Positions 12,099 through 22,115 of a stretch of DNA of 64,000 bases are shown piece by piece. The stretch is taken from NCBI GenBank assembly GCA_949152475.1, contig OX424570.1, forward strand, positions 24,424,694 through 24,488,693, written 5' to 3'. Both the position numbers and the translations under genes were made by a program. Position 1 is the first letter of the stretch. Each line of letters begins with the position of its first letter. Below the pieces are notes generated by a model, which had not been told where the DNA came from, searched no databases, and saw only the letters and a program-made list of their open reading frames with translations. The DNA comes from Terebella lapidaria. Taxonomy: Eukaryota > Annelida > Polychaeta > Terebellida > Terebellidae.

Positions 12099-13689
12099 TT
12101 CTCAAGTAGTTACCCCAGTAAGACCTGATAGACTGCTACATCACCTACATCAAGCCAATTACGATCCCTGTCTGACCAAGTATTTAGTCACCGGCTTCAC
12201 AAATGGGTTTTCCCTCGAAACCCAACATTTCACGAATCAACAATCACCACGTAATAGCCCTACTGTTAATTCTCACCCTGAAGCGGTGCAGAATAAGATT
12301 GACTCCGAAATCCAAGCTGGGCGGCTCCTGGGACCTTTCGACCAGCCCCCATTCACTCATTTCCAGGTGTCACCATTGTCTCTCCGCGAAAAGAAATCAC
12401 CGGGTAAATTCCGACTGATCCATGATCTGTCTTTCCCATACGATGACACTTCAATCAATTCTAATATCCCAGACTCTGCAAAATCAGTCAAATATGCATC
12501 CGTCGGTGACGCTATCTCAGTCCTATTGGACTTGCCTACTGGCTCGTACACGGCTAAAACCGACATTGAAAATGCTTATCGTATAATCCCTATCTCTCCA
12601 GTCGACCAACCCAAACTTGGTATGCGCTTCAACGACAAATACTACTTTGATAAGTGCCTACCTCAAGGCTGTGGTAGTTCATGTCAGATTTTTGAAAAGT
12701 TCTCATCAGCACTTGAAGCTATCTTTCTGCATTACTACCCCCATGCTCACTGCCTCCATATGATAGATGATTTTATCATCTTAGCCGCAACCCAACATCA
12801 ATGTGCACACTATTTGGCTGCATTTCTTAATCTATGTAAAGACATTGGTGTCCCAATATCTGGCGACAAAACCACAGAACCCTCCACCAACACAGTATTC
12901 CTGGGAATCGAATTGGATACGCTCTCCCAATCTGCCAGGCTCCCACAGGAAAAAATCACCAATTATTCCCAGTTCATCTTGGATACTCTAGCTCTAAAGA
13001 ATATCACACGCAAACATCTGGAATCTCTGATTGGCAAGTTGAGCTTTGCATCCTCAGTGGTTCCTGCGAGACCGTTCCTTCGGCGCCTAATTGACCTGTT
13101 GAACCCAAATCAGAAACCATTCTATAAAATACACTTAACCTCATCTGTCAAGGAGGACCTCTGGATTTGGCATCATTTCCTTCATACCTACAATGGCATC
13201 ACATACTTTCGGTCCAAGAATATCATCACTTCTCAATCACTCTCCATGACATCAGATGCATGTCCACTTGGCTTCGGCGCATCCTTCCAGACCCACTGGA
13301 TACAGTCTAAATATCCCACCGCTTGGCAACACCTCTCTATCACATTCCTAGAACTATTCCCAATATATGTTCTCATCCACATGTTTGGGGCTTCCCTTAA
13401 AAACTCCAATGTCCTGCTTCACCTGGACAATGAAGCTGTTGTTCATATCATTAACAACCAAAGCTCCAAAGACCCCCTGATAATGAAAGTTCTCAGACCT
13501 CTGGTCTTATTTTCAGTTGTAAATAACATTTCTTTAAAAGCCAGACACATCCCTGGCGTCACTAATGTGCTATGTGATCGTATTTCCCGCTTTAAGGTCA
13601 CGCCTGCGCTGTTGGACGCCAACCACATGGAACCGGAACCCATCCCCATCCCAGTCTCCCTTCGGCCCGAGAACTTCGTGATTGTGTGA
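11578..13689 (+). CDS. Ngaro reverse transcriptase-RNase H
   Basis: Open frame of about 700 codons overlapping Gag in another frame; it has no good ATG at its 5' end, and recognisable RT homology starts at about 12,110, near the Gag stop. RT landmarks: FRLIHDLSFPYD, TDIENAYRIIPI, KCLPQGCGSSCQIFE, and the catalytic HMIDDF (12757-12774), where the usual Tyr of YxDD is Met. RNase H follows (about 13,250-13,600) with its acidic residues in SDACPLGFG, LELFP, HLDNEAV and CDRISRF. The product would copy the element's RNA. The frame is intact. It ends with TGA at 13687-13689, overlapping the recombinase frame. Confidence 0.88.
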   Translation: MSSGLKLSTPTQPSMSSVPILQAQLSISPNRYSPTSPRLHRCPRLGMTGWDTITTSGKIAKLPSTPGQPSAMIYTCTSAPHGLSPFVPPARRSLAPHQPSKLQMASTSRSDTAFTSTPRPNTAQKALTAPTSTPALNAKSTTLSSDPAVPTQNPELNFSNNTLPRQPTRPQNHDSQVVTPVRPDRLLHHLHQANYDPCLTKYLVTGFTNGFSLETQHFTNQQSPRNSPTVNSHPEAVQNKIDSEIQAGRLLGPFDQPPFTHFQVSPLSLREKKSPGKFRLIHDLSFPYDDTSINSNIPDSAKSVKYASVGDAISVLLDLPTGSYTAKTDIENAYRIIPISPVDQPKLGMRFNDKYYFDKCLPQGCGSSCQIFEKFSSALEAIFLHYYPHAHCLHMIDDFIILAATQHQCAHYLAAFLNLCKDIGVPISGDKTTEPSTNTVFLGIELDTLSQSARLPQEKITNYSQFILDTLALKNITRKHLESLIGKLSFASSVVPARPFLRRLIDLLNPNQKPFYKIHLTSSVKEDLWIWHHFLHTYNGITYFRSKNIITSQSLSMTSDACPLGFGASFQTHWIQSKYPTAWQHLSITFLELFPIYVLIHMFGASLKNSNVLLHLDNEAVVHIINNQSSKDPLIMKVLRPLVLFSVVNNISLKARHIPGVTNVLCDRISRFKVTPALLDANHMEPEPIPIPVSLRPENFVIV

Positions 13690-14582
13690 CCAAGGATGTG
13701 ATTGACGGTCTTTCAGCAAATGCCAGAAAAACTTATCTCACTGCTTGGACAAAATTCCAAACATTCATCTCGTCAACACTTAGAAAATCTGCAGCTGCGA
13801 TTACCAAGTTCGATGTTGCTACTTATGTAGCCCACCTCCACTATCATGACATGAAAGCCTCCTCCATCAAAACCCACCTCTCAGCAGTGGGTTTCATGTA
13901 CTCGGTGACGGGCAAGAAAAACCCTACCAGAGGTAACCTCATCAGACGCCTGCTTCAAACCTACTCCAAACGTGATGCCAGTGCTCCAATCAGATCCCCA
14001 GTGCATCTAAAAATCCTGAAGAAGCTCATAGTCTCCCTCACAAAGCACACGCCAGACCAGTACCAACGTCGTCTTTTCAAGTCGATTTTCAACCTGATGT
14101 ACCATGGAGCATTACGCATCAGTGAGATCGCCTTCAGCTCCAATTCCTCACACACCCTCCAAAACGATCATGTTCGCTTATCGGCAACTTCACGGAAACC
14201 TCATGTCACCATCAAGTTCCCGTCGTACAAGTTCAACTCCAAACCGTCCATACCACTCATTCTACATGCCACAGGCGACAACACATGCCCTGTCCGGTCC
14301 TTACAGAAATACCTTCGCCTTCGAGGCTCACGCCCTGGACCGTTGTTTTGTCTTCAAAACAACAAACCCATCACACGGCGTTTCTTACTTCAAATCCTTC
14401 ACACCCACCTAACATATTCTGGTTACAACCCAAACCACTTCAACACCCACTCATTCCGCATTGGGAAAGCTACTGACCTCGCCTCTCAAGGATACTCTGA
14501 CTCACACATCTCCGCCATAGGCCGCTGGAAATCCCAAGCCTTCCTCCGTTATATCAAACCCAAAGTTATCCATAATGCCTGA
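13686..14582 (+). CDS. Ngaro tyrosine recombinase
   Basis: About 298 codons of a tyrosine (lambda-integrase/Cre type) recombinase, which integrates DIRS-order elements instead of a DDE integrase. The N-terminal part has the SAM-like core-binding fold pattern (TKFDVATYVAHLHYHDMKAS). The catalytic set is visible: Arg in HGALRISEI, His-x-x-Arg in HSFRIGK, Trp in GRWKS, and the nucleophile Tyr in FLRYIKP. There is no ATG near the frame start; it overlaps the RT stop by 4 nt in the -1 frame, so it is probably made as a fusion by -1 frameshifting or by reinitiation. Intact. Confidence 0.88.
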   Translation: MTKDVIDGLSANARKTYLTAWTKFQTFISSTLRKSAAAITKFDVATYVAHLHYHDMKASSIKTHLSAVGFMYSVTGKKNPTRGNLIRRLLQTYSKRDASAPIRSPVHLKILKKLIVSLTKHTPDQYQRRLFKSIFNLMYHGALRISEIAFSSNSSHTLQNDHVRLSATSRKPHVTIKFPSYKFNSKPSIPLILHATGDNTCPVRSLQKYLRLRGSRPGPLFCLQNNKPITRRFLLQILHTHLTYSGYNPNHFNTHSFRIGKATDLASQGYSDSHISAIGRWKSQAFLRYIKPKVIHNA

Positions 14583-14698
14583 TTCGGTATCCATTCGGAT
14601 ACTCGTACGTTTTCCTATTTTGCCGGTCAATTGAGTTCCTACCTTGTCTGGTATGAGTCCACTCGGTTACACGGTTACCATGGCAGTCTCTCAATTTC

Positions 14699-15080
14699 CT
14701 TTGCCACCTTCGGGCAAAATAGTTTGTATTCACTTAGGGCTGACAAGTCTTCGTGACAGTCCTAACTGTGTATACATATATGTAAAGTTACTTGTCCAAA
14801 ACCATGTCTGTATTAATTGTAATTGTATAATATCCATGTACTGTTTGTGTCCTTAGTCTAGTCTGGTTTTCCATGTATATAATCATTCAATCTCTATTAT
14901 CCCCATCGGATACTGTACACTACTTCATGTTACCCAGTTGGTAATCTATCAACTATACAATATTCATGTATTCAATCTCATTCAATAATGGTTTAAACCC
15001 ATTTGTGTATCTTAGTCACTGTTCTATAACTAGTCAGTTATTAATAAATCATTTTAAGGCATACAGGTGTTCCTTGTCTG
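14699..15080 (+). repeat. B1 repeat of the Ngaro element
   Basis: A 382 bp direct repeat matching B2 at 15476-15857 with two differences seen by eye (CTTCGTGAC versus CTTCTTGAC; TTCTATAAC versus TTCTGTAAC). It lies 3' of the recombinase ORF and directly abuts A2, as in known Ngaro elements. Confidence 0.9.
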
Positions 15081-15293
15081 GATAAATCCAGAATTACACA
15101 GTAATTCGTTTTATACAGCAAGGAGGGAATATCTTTTCTAAAGTATATCTTCCGTATACGTTATACGTATTAGTACGGTAATTCCAAACTTCAGTCTCGC
15201 AGAGTCTCGTTTGACACCCCGTGTGTGAACCCCGTTTTGTTTCCATCTCGTCAGTTCTGATTCTATTGTTCGTTCAACCTGTAAGGAAAAATT
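15081..15293 (+). repeat. A2 repeat of the Ngaro element
   Basis: 213 bp repeat matching the A1 copy exactly as far as I can compare, and lacking the 1.13 kb insertion. It immediately follows B1. Confidence 0.9.
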
Positions 15294-15475
15294 CCCACCT
15301 CCACCCCTCCACCACCTCTATGCCACGTTCGGTCAAATCGTTTGTGTCATTCGGGGCTGACAAGTTTCCTTGACAGTCCCAACATGTATATATGTAAAGT
15401 TACTTATCCACATATATATGTGTTCCAAATCCAATTTTACTTGTATATATCTCTCATGTTTGTATCAGTAGTTTA
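15294..15475 (+). repeat. Diverged partial B-like copy between A2 and B2
   Basis: The segment contains TGCCACGTTCGGTCAAAT and GGGGCTGACAAGTTTCCTTGACAG, clearly related to the start of the B repeat but far more diverged than B1 versus B2 (the second motif is given here in two parts: GGGGCTGACAAG and TTTCCTTGACAG). It looks like an older, truncated B duplication inherited within the element. Confidence 0.6.
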
Positions 15476-15857
15476 CTTTGCCACCTTCGGGCAAAATAGT
15501 TTGTATTCACTTAGGGCTGACAAGTCTTCTTGACAGTCCTAACTGTGTATACATATATGTAAAGTTACTTGTCCAAAACCATGTCTGTATTAATTGTAAT
15601 TGTATAATATCCATGTACTGTTTGTGTCCTTAGTCTAGTCTGGTTTTCCATGTATATAATCATTCAATCTCTATTATCCCCATCGGATACTGTACACTAC
15701 TTCATGTTACCCAGTTGGTAATCTATCAACTATACAATATTCATGTATTCAATCTCATTCAATAATGGTTTAAACCCATTTGTGTATCTTAGTCACTGTT
15801 CTGTAACTAGTCAGTTATTAATAAATCATTTTAAGGCATACAGGTGTTCCTTGTCTG
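15476..15857 (+). repeat. B2 repeat, right end of the Ngaro element
   Basis: 382 bp copy of B1. Its last bases are followed by GATAAAT, which also begins the A repeat, so the exact right boundary is uncertain by about 7 bp. Sequence after it differs from that after B1. Confidence 0.88.
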
Positions 15858-15902
15858 GATAAATATAACCTCTATTCACTTTTATTGGCGTCGTATATTT
15901 TT

Positions 15903-17104
15903 AGGTTACCGGACTTATGGTCCGATAACCTATTGGCATGGCGTGTCGTCCGTCGTCGTCCACATTTTTATATTTTTTGTTTACGGGCGAATTCTTCTGA
16001 AATTTTGCACAAAAATACTTGAAAATAATTCAAGAAGGAGGTTTTTTTTTTTTTTCATTTTCGCATTTTTTTCAAAATGGCGGCCGTTTTCGAAGAAAAA
16101 TGCCTGATTTTGGACTTTGGTGGCCATTTTCTCAAAATCTGTTCAGTAATTTTTTTTCTTTTTGATACATAACACTCCTCATATGTACTCCTATGATGTC
16201 TATAAATTTCGTTGCGCTTGAATCGCTCGAAGTGGGCCCTCATGTTAAATTCTCCTATGCTTTATAATGGGACACATTATGCCTAATATCTCACTCAATA
16301 TTGAGATTAGAGACTAGGAATCAATTGTGGACATATAGGAAATGATATATGCTGAATATTCTCGTGACCTTGAATTTGACCTCTGACCTCAATTTTAAGG
16401 TCAGAGCTTGAAATGGCTGATATCTCGCTTATTATCGACTACAGCTTAGGAATCAATTGTGAACATATAGGAAATGATATATGCTGAATATTCTGATGAC
16501 CCTGAATATGACCTTTGACCCCATTTTCAAGGTCATAGGACAAAATCGCTAATATCTCGCTTGTTATCGACTTTACAGCTTAGGAATCAGTTATGAACAT
16601 ATAGGAAATGATATATGCAGATTATTGTCATGACCTTGAATTTGACCTTTGACCTCATTTTCAAGGTCACAGGACAAAATGGCTAATATCTCACTTATTA
16701 TCGACTCTACAGCTTAGGAATCAATTGTGGACATATAGGAAATGATATATGCAGTATATTGTCATGACCTTGAATTTGACCTTTGACCTCATTTTCAAGG
16801 TCACAGGACAAAATGGCTAATATCTCACTTATTATCGATTTTACAGCTTAGGAATCAATTGTGGACACGTAGGTAATGATATATGCTGAATATTTTGATG
16901 ACCTTGAATTTGACCTTTGCCCCTTCATTTTCAAGACCATAGCACAAAATTGATAATATCTCGCTGATTATTGAATTTACAGCTTAGCAATCAACTGTGG
17001 ACATGATATATGCTTAATGTTATATATGCTGAATATTCTCCTGACCTCGAATTCAACCAGTGACCTGGCTAACATCTAAAATATTAAACATTGTCCGGTA
17101 ACCT
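15903..17104 (+). mobile_element. Non-autonomous element, copy 1 (AGGTTACCGGAC family)
   Basis: Begins AGGTTACCGGAC (15903-15914) and ends GTCCGGTAACCT (17093-17104), which are inverted repeats. The left end also forms a small hairpin with GGTCCGATAACCT. After a T-rich segment with GGCGGCC it holds a run of ~125 bp units, each with ATAGGAAATGATATATGC and TGACCTTGAA/TTTGACC motifs. No coding capacity. It lies about 45 bp right of the Ngaro element. Confidence 0.75.
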
Positions 17105-17678
17105 ATCTTCGGCCCTTGGCCTAATTTTTATAAGATTTATGACCAAATAGGGCGAAAAAAAATCTAATTTGTGTCGAGCATCAAAGGTTGCACATTAAGG
17201 CCTATGTTAGCTCGAATTAATTCATATAGAGATTCAAACATCATGACCTTAAGAATGCATGTACTGTCTTTTGAGCCCAGTTATAGCTTAAATTAAGATC
17301 TTGCGGGTAAAGTCTATATTATAATTGAGCACTGGAAATAAGTAACATTTGAATCCTACATGAAAAAAACTGATTGTACACGTTATGATAATGCTTCTAA
17401 TACATGATCAGCTGCAGTTTGTGATATACATGTTAATATCATCATGTTACCATCTGGGGTTGTTTCTTACCATCTGGGGGTGCACCTGTCTATGGCTTCA
17501 AACTTGCTCGTATCCAATTGACTGTATGCGGATGTCCTGAGATGTCCAAATGAAATCCGAATATTGTTACCCTGAATCTTGTCTATGGAACTTCTGTAAG
17601 TAAAAGCTACACAACCATGAGCACGGCGATTTCCACTTTCACCATATTCATATATACTTTTCTATTTTGGCCCTTTAT
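17105..17678. other. Spacer between element copies, nothing recognised
   Basis: AT-rich sequence with no ORF of note and no repeat I can pair, apart from the GGCCCTTGGCC hairpin just after copy 1. Confidence 0.35.
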
Positions 17679-18895
17679 AGGTTACCGGACCTTTCGGCCG
17701 ATAACATTTTGGCATGGTTTCAACATATTTATTTTTAAAGAATTTTTTTTTTCAGTTTACAGGCCAAAAAAATACTTTTTATATTTCAGGTGGGATGCAT
17801 ATTTTAGTTGTTTTTTCATTCTCAATTTTTATAGCAGGCATGTTTTACGAAAAATGGAATATTTTGTATTATGACAGCCTTTCGGTCTTTTTAAAATTCT
17901 AATATCGCACAAGCATGACATATTGGGCAATCTGCAATGTATATAAATATGGTATGCTTTCGCGGTCTACGATGCCTTGAATTGCTCGAAAGGCCCAAAT
18001 GGCCCTGAAAGGCTTGAGATACACAAATTGGCCCATGGAGACAAAAGCTTATATATTCATACAGGCTGGGCACGTAACAAGAAAATATTGAAAGGCATAT
18101 ATGACATACATTTTGGTGACCTTTAACTTGACCTCACATGACCTTGGATATTAAATCTCAAGTCACGTCCAAACTTCATGTGCAAATTGACCAGGTCACT
18201 TCTGACCCGGTATGTGTAAATTGGACCCTGCATACAATACGGATGTAATGTAGTTAAAGTCTAGGTTTGTAATATGAACATATGGGACGTCACATATGGC
18301 GGATCTTTCTGTAGAGTTGATGTTGACCTTGACCTTGAGTGGTAAAGGTAAATCTCAAGGTCACGTACAAACCATAGACATAGAAGAGAGACTTATATGT
18401 CTATGGTACAAACTGACCAGGTCACTTCTGACCTGATTTGTGTATATTGGACTCTGCATACAGAACGGATGTAATGTAGATAAAGCCGAGGTTTTTTATA
18501 TGAACATTTAGGACTTCACATATGACGGATCTTTCGGTAGTCGTGAAGTTGACCTCAGATGACCTTGAGTGGTGAATCCGAAGATAATATCTTAAATGTG
18601 TAAAATGGACTCTGCATGCAAAACAGCTGTAGATAGAGCACCTTATGAACATAATAAGACATGTATTGCGGATACTTGTAGATAGAGCTGAGGTTTGTAT
18701 TATGAGCGTGTGTTCATATTTTGAGCATATAGGAATTCGTGTATAGCACATCTTCAGTGACCTTAAACTTAACCTCAAATGACCTTGAGTGCTAAACCTC
18801 AATGTCACATCTGATACGAATTGTGTAATTTCAGGTGCTAAAACACCTGCACATACATCTGAGGATTTCATTACGAACGTATAGGAATATTATAT
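17679..18895 (+). mobile_element. AGGTTACCGGAC-family element, copy 2, right end missing
   Basis: Starts with AGGTTACCGGAC (17679-17690) and carries the usual internal units (GACCTCAnATGACCTTGA with flanking ATGAACATA). The right terminal repeat is missing; the copy runs into an oppositely oriented copy near 18.9 kb. Confidence 0.65.
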
Positions 18896-18899
18896 TATT

Positions 18900-19410
18900 G
18901 TGAATATATAGTGCCTCTATATATTCCTATATGCTCAAAATATGAACACAAGCTCTACCATCAAGCATTTTGTCTGTAGAGGCCAATTTACACTTGACTA
19001 TGAGATTTAGCCTTCAAGGTCGTCCGAGATCAATCTCAAGGTTACCAAAAGATGCACAATATATGACTTCCTATATGCTTATAATACAAACCTATGCTCA
19101 AGGTACAAGCGTTTTTGCCACGTCATGAAGTTATGTATACACGGAATCTTTTGAAACCAAAATTTACTGAACAAATGTTATGAAAACGACCGTCAGAGTC
19201 CAAGATTGGCCGTTTTCTTCGTCGAAAATGGCGCCATTTTGAAATAAAACAATGTGAAAATTAAAAAACATTCAAAACACATCCCTATTAAAATATTTTT
19301 TAAATGTATTTTTGTGGAACATTTCATAAAGATTCGTTTGTAAACTCTCATGAAAAAAATGTAGACGGATGATGGACGCAATGCCATGACAATAGGTAAT
19401 CGGACCAATT
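18900..19410 (-). mobile_element. AGGTTACCGGAC-family element, inverted copy 3
   Basis: Read on the minus strand, this segment starts with GGTCCGATTACCTATTG, then GCGTCCATCATCCGTC, the T-rich segment and the CGACCTTGAAGGCTAAATCT units seen in plus-strand copies. With copy 2 it forms a large inverted pair around 18.9 kb. Confidence 0.6.
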
Positions 19411-19413
19411 TTT

Positions 19414-20676
19414 CGTTACCGCACCTAAGGTCCGATAAGCTATTGCCGTCGCGTTGCGTCCGTCGTCCGTCCACATTTTTATCTTTAACAAAGTGTACAG
19501 GCGGATTTTTTTTAAATTTTGCACAAAAATGCCTAAAAATATTTCAAGAGGGGGATATTTTCTAGTTTTTTTTTATTTTCGCAATTTTCCCAAAATGGCG
19601 GCCATTTTCTCAACAATTGTCTGCTCAGTTTCGAGATTTAATTTCTAGGCAAAAAAATTGTGTTCACCCTTCGAAATAAACTTTGGACTTTCTGCACTTT
19701 TTTCCTTCATAATGGGAGCTGCCAGGACTGTACTCCTAGAACACCTAAAGATTTGCACCTTGTCTGTCTATTCTCAAAAACTGTCTGATCACTTTTGAGA
19801 TTTTTATTTCGAAACATAGTAGTTGGGGTTTTTGACATTGTGTATAAAGACGGAGTGTCTTGAATTGCTCGAAATCTAGGCTCGAAAGGCCCAAAAAGGC
19901 CCCAAATTCAATTTTTGGTCGTTTTCTCAAAAACTATCTGATAAGTTTTGACATTTTTGTTGTAAAATATGCTACATGTAATTAGAGTCCCTGACATTGT
20001 GTATAAAGATGGAGTGCCTTGAATCAATTGAAAGGCCCAAAATCTAGGCTCAAATGGCCCAAAATTCAGTTTTTGACTGTTTTCTCAAAAACTCTCCGAT
20101 CAGTTTTGAGATTTTTGTCTCAAAACATGCTAAAAGGGGTCCATGACATTGTGAGATTAATTGCCTTGAATTGCTTAAAAGGCCTGATATGTGGGCTCAA
20201 AAGGCCCAAAAGGATTTGATATGCAAAAATTGCCATATACATGATATAAGGCGAAAACACTTGTACATAGGGCTTAGGTTTGTATTATAAGCACATAGGT
20301 GGTCATGAATGGTGCATCTTTTGGTGACCTTGAGGTTGACCTCAGACGACCTTGAAGGCTATATCTTGGGTCACATAGATATATAATGTGTAAATTGGCC
20401 TCTTCAGCCGAAAATGGCTATAAAGTTATACCACATATTTTGGTGACCTTAAACTTGACCTCAGATGACCTTGAGTGCTACATCTCAGTGTCACGTCCGA
20501 CAAGAAATGTGTAAATTTGGTCTAAAGACAAAATACTTGTAGATAGACCATGTATTTGTATTTTGAACATATACAAGGTTATATTGGAGGTCACGAAGAT
20601 GACCTCGAATGGTTAATCTGAACGTCATATCTGATATCTCGTCTGTCGTGCTTCAACCAAAATTGTCCGGTAACCT
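19414..20676 (+). mobile_element. AGGTTACCGGAC-family element, copy 4
   Basis: Starts at CGTTACCGCACC (a mutated left end), continues GTCGCGTTGCGTCCGTCG, and ends GTCCGGTAACCT at 20665-20676 followed by ATCTTAGCCTTGGGC. It is the longest copy in this cluster after the one at 30.9 kb. Confidence 0.7.
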
Positions 20677-20698
20677 ATCTTAGCCTTGGGCTAATTTC

Positions 20699-20902
20699 TT
20701 AGGTCACCGAACCTTTGATCCGACAACCTTATTCTCATGACGTTGAGCTTAACCTTTGACCTCATTTTCAAGGTCAGAACACAAAATGTCCAATATCTCG
20801 TTTAGAAATTGAACATGAATGAATATTCTCCTGACACTGAATTTATCCTCTGGCCTCATTCCTAAGGTCAAAGGAAAAAATGTCTAATATCTCCTTTATT
20901 AT
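20699..20902 (+). mobile_element. Truncated AGGTTACCGGAC-family copy
   Basis: Begins AGGTCACCGAACCTTTGATCC, a degenerate left end (written in full it is 20699 onward), followed by TGACCTCATTTTCAAGGTCA. It is cut by the foldback element starting at 20903. Confidence 0.5.
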
Positions 20903-21415
20903 CTACGGAAGCGCAGTGCTGCCACATGAGAAAAAAAGTCATTTCAACGAAATAATAATAAGTCGATTTAACGAGATAATAAGTCGTTTTAACGAGATAA
21001 TTGAGTCGATTTAACGAGATAATAAGTCGTTTTAACGAGATAATAAGTCGATTTAACGAGATAATAAGTCGTTTTAACGAGATAATAAGTCGATTTAACC
21101 AGATAATTAAGTCGTTTTAATGAGATAATAAGTCGACTTAACGAGATAATAAGTCGATTTAACGAGATAGTTAAGTCGATTTAACGAGATATTATCTCGT
21201 TAAAACGACTTATTCGTTAAAACGACTTATTAACTCGTTAAAACAACTTAATTATCTCGTTAAATCAACTTATTATCTCGTTAAATCGACTTATTATCTC
21301 GTTGAAACGACTTAATTATCTCGTTAAATCGACTTATTATGTCGTTAAATCGACTTATTATCTCGTTAAAACGACTTAATTTTTTTTGCTCATGTGGCAG
21401 CACTGCGCTTCCGTA
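20903..21415. mobile_element. Foldback element 1 with palindromic AAGTCG/TTAACGAGATAAT array
   Basis: Terminal inverted repeats of about 26 bp start CTACGGAAGCGCAGTGCTG at 20903 and end with its complement at about 21389-21415. The interior is an array of ~20 bp units (TTAACGAGATAATAAGTCG), in one orientation on the left half and the opposite on the right half, so the whole element can fold into one long hairpin. TA at each end and at the junction with element 2 suggests a TA target site. No ORF. Confidence 0.8.
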
Positions 21416-22115
21416 ACGGAAGCGCAGTGCTGCCACATGAGAAAAAAAATTAAGTCGTTTTAACGGGATAATAAGTGGTTTTAACGAGATATTATCTCGT
21501 TAAATCGACTTAATTATCTCGTTAAATCGACTTAGTATCTCGTTAAATCGACTTAATATCTTGTTAAAACGACTTAATTTTTTCTTCTGTTTTTCCCTGG
21601 AGCGCTGTGCTGCCATAGAAGAAAAATATTAAGTCGTTTTAACGAGATATTAAGTCGTTTTAACGAGATAATATCTCGTTAAATCGACTTAACTATCTCG
21701 TTAAATCGACTTATTATCTCGTTAAAACGACTTATTATCTCGTTAAATCGACTTATTATCTCGTTAAAACGACTTATTATCTTTCCCCCTGTGGCAGCAC
21801 TGCGCTCCTAGGGAGAAAAATAACAAGTCGATTTAACGAGATAGTTAAGTCGATTTAACGAGATATTATCTCGTTAGAACGACTTATTTATCTCGTTAAA
21901 ACGACTTATTAACTCGTTAAAACGACTTAATTATCTCGTTAAATCAACTTACTATCTCGTTAAATCGACTTATTATCTCGTTAAAACGACTTATTATCTC
22001 GTTAAAACGACTTAATTATCTCGTTAAATCGACTTATTATGTCGTTAAATCGACTTATTATCTCGTTAAAACGACTTAATTTTTTTTCTCATGTGGCAGC
22101 ACTGCGCTTCCGTAG
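21414..22115. mobile_element. Foldback element 2, abutting element 1
   Basis: Same terminal repeat (ACGGAAGCGCAGTGCTGCC at 21415; complement ending at 22115) and the same palindromic array. Two internal degenerate terminal-repeat-like blocks (about 21597-21620, CTGGAGCGCTGTGCTGCCA; about 21785-21812, TGTGGCAGCACTGCGCTCC) divide it into three array blocks, implying nested or repeated insertion. Confidence 0.78.

Larger units (their letters stand above)
7855..15857 (+). mobile_element. Ngaro/DIRS-like tyrosine-recombinase retrotransposon, structurally complete
   Basis: An 8.0 kb element with the split-direct-repeat layout diagnostic of Ngaro elements: A1 (7855-7989 plus 9121-9198) at the left, then coding sequence, then B1 (14699-15080), A2 (15081-15293) and B2 (15476-15857). 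The ORFs in order encode an SGNH hydrolase, Gag with a CCCH finger, RT-RNase H, and a tyrosine recombinase; none has an internal stop. B1 and B2 are both 382 bp and I count only two differences between them. A1 and A2 look identical apart from a ~1.1 kb insertion in A1. There is no integrase of the DDE type and no LTR, as expected for this order. The near-identity of repeats and open frames implies recent insertion. Ngaro elements integrate through a circular intermediate by the recombinase. Confidence 0.9.

Noticed and set aside
18422..18871. 149-codon minus-strand ORF
   Set aside because: It lies wholly inside an AGGTTACCGGAC-family element and reflects its internal repeats.
20903..22115. 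CRISPR-like look of the regular ~20 bp repeats
   Set aside because: There are no unique spacers, the units are palindromic and abut each other, they reverse orientation in the middle, and the context is an animal genome.
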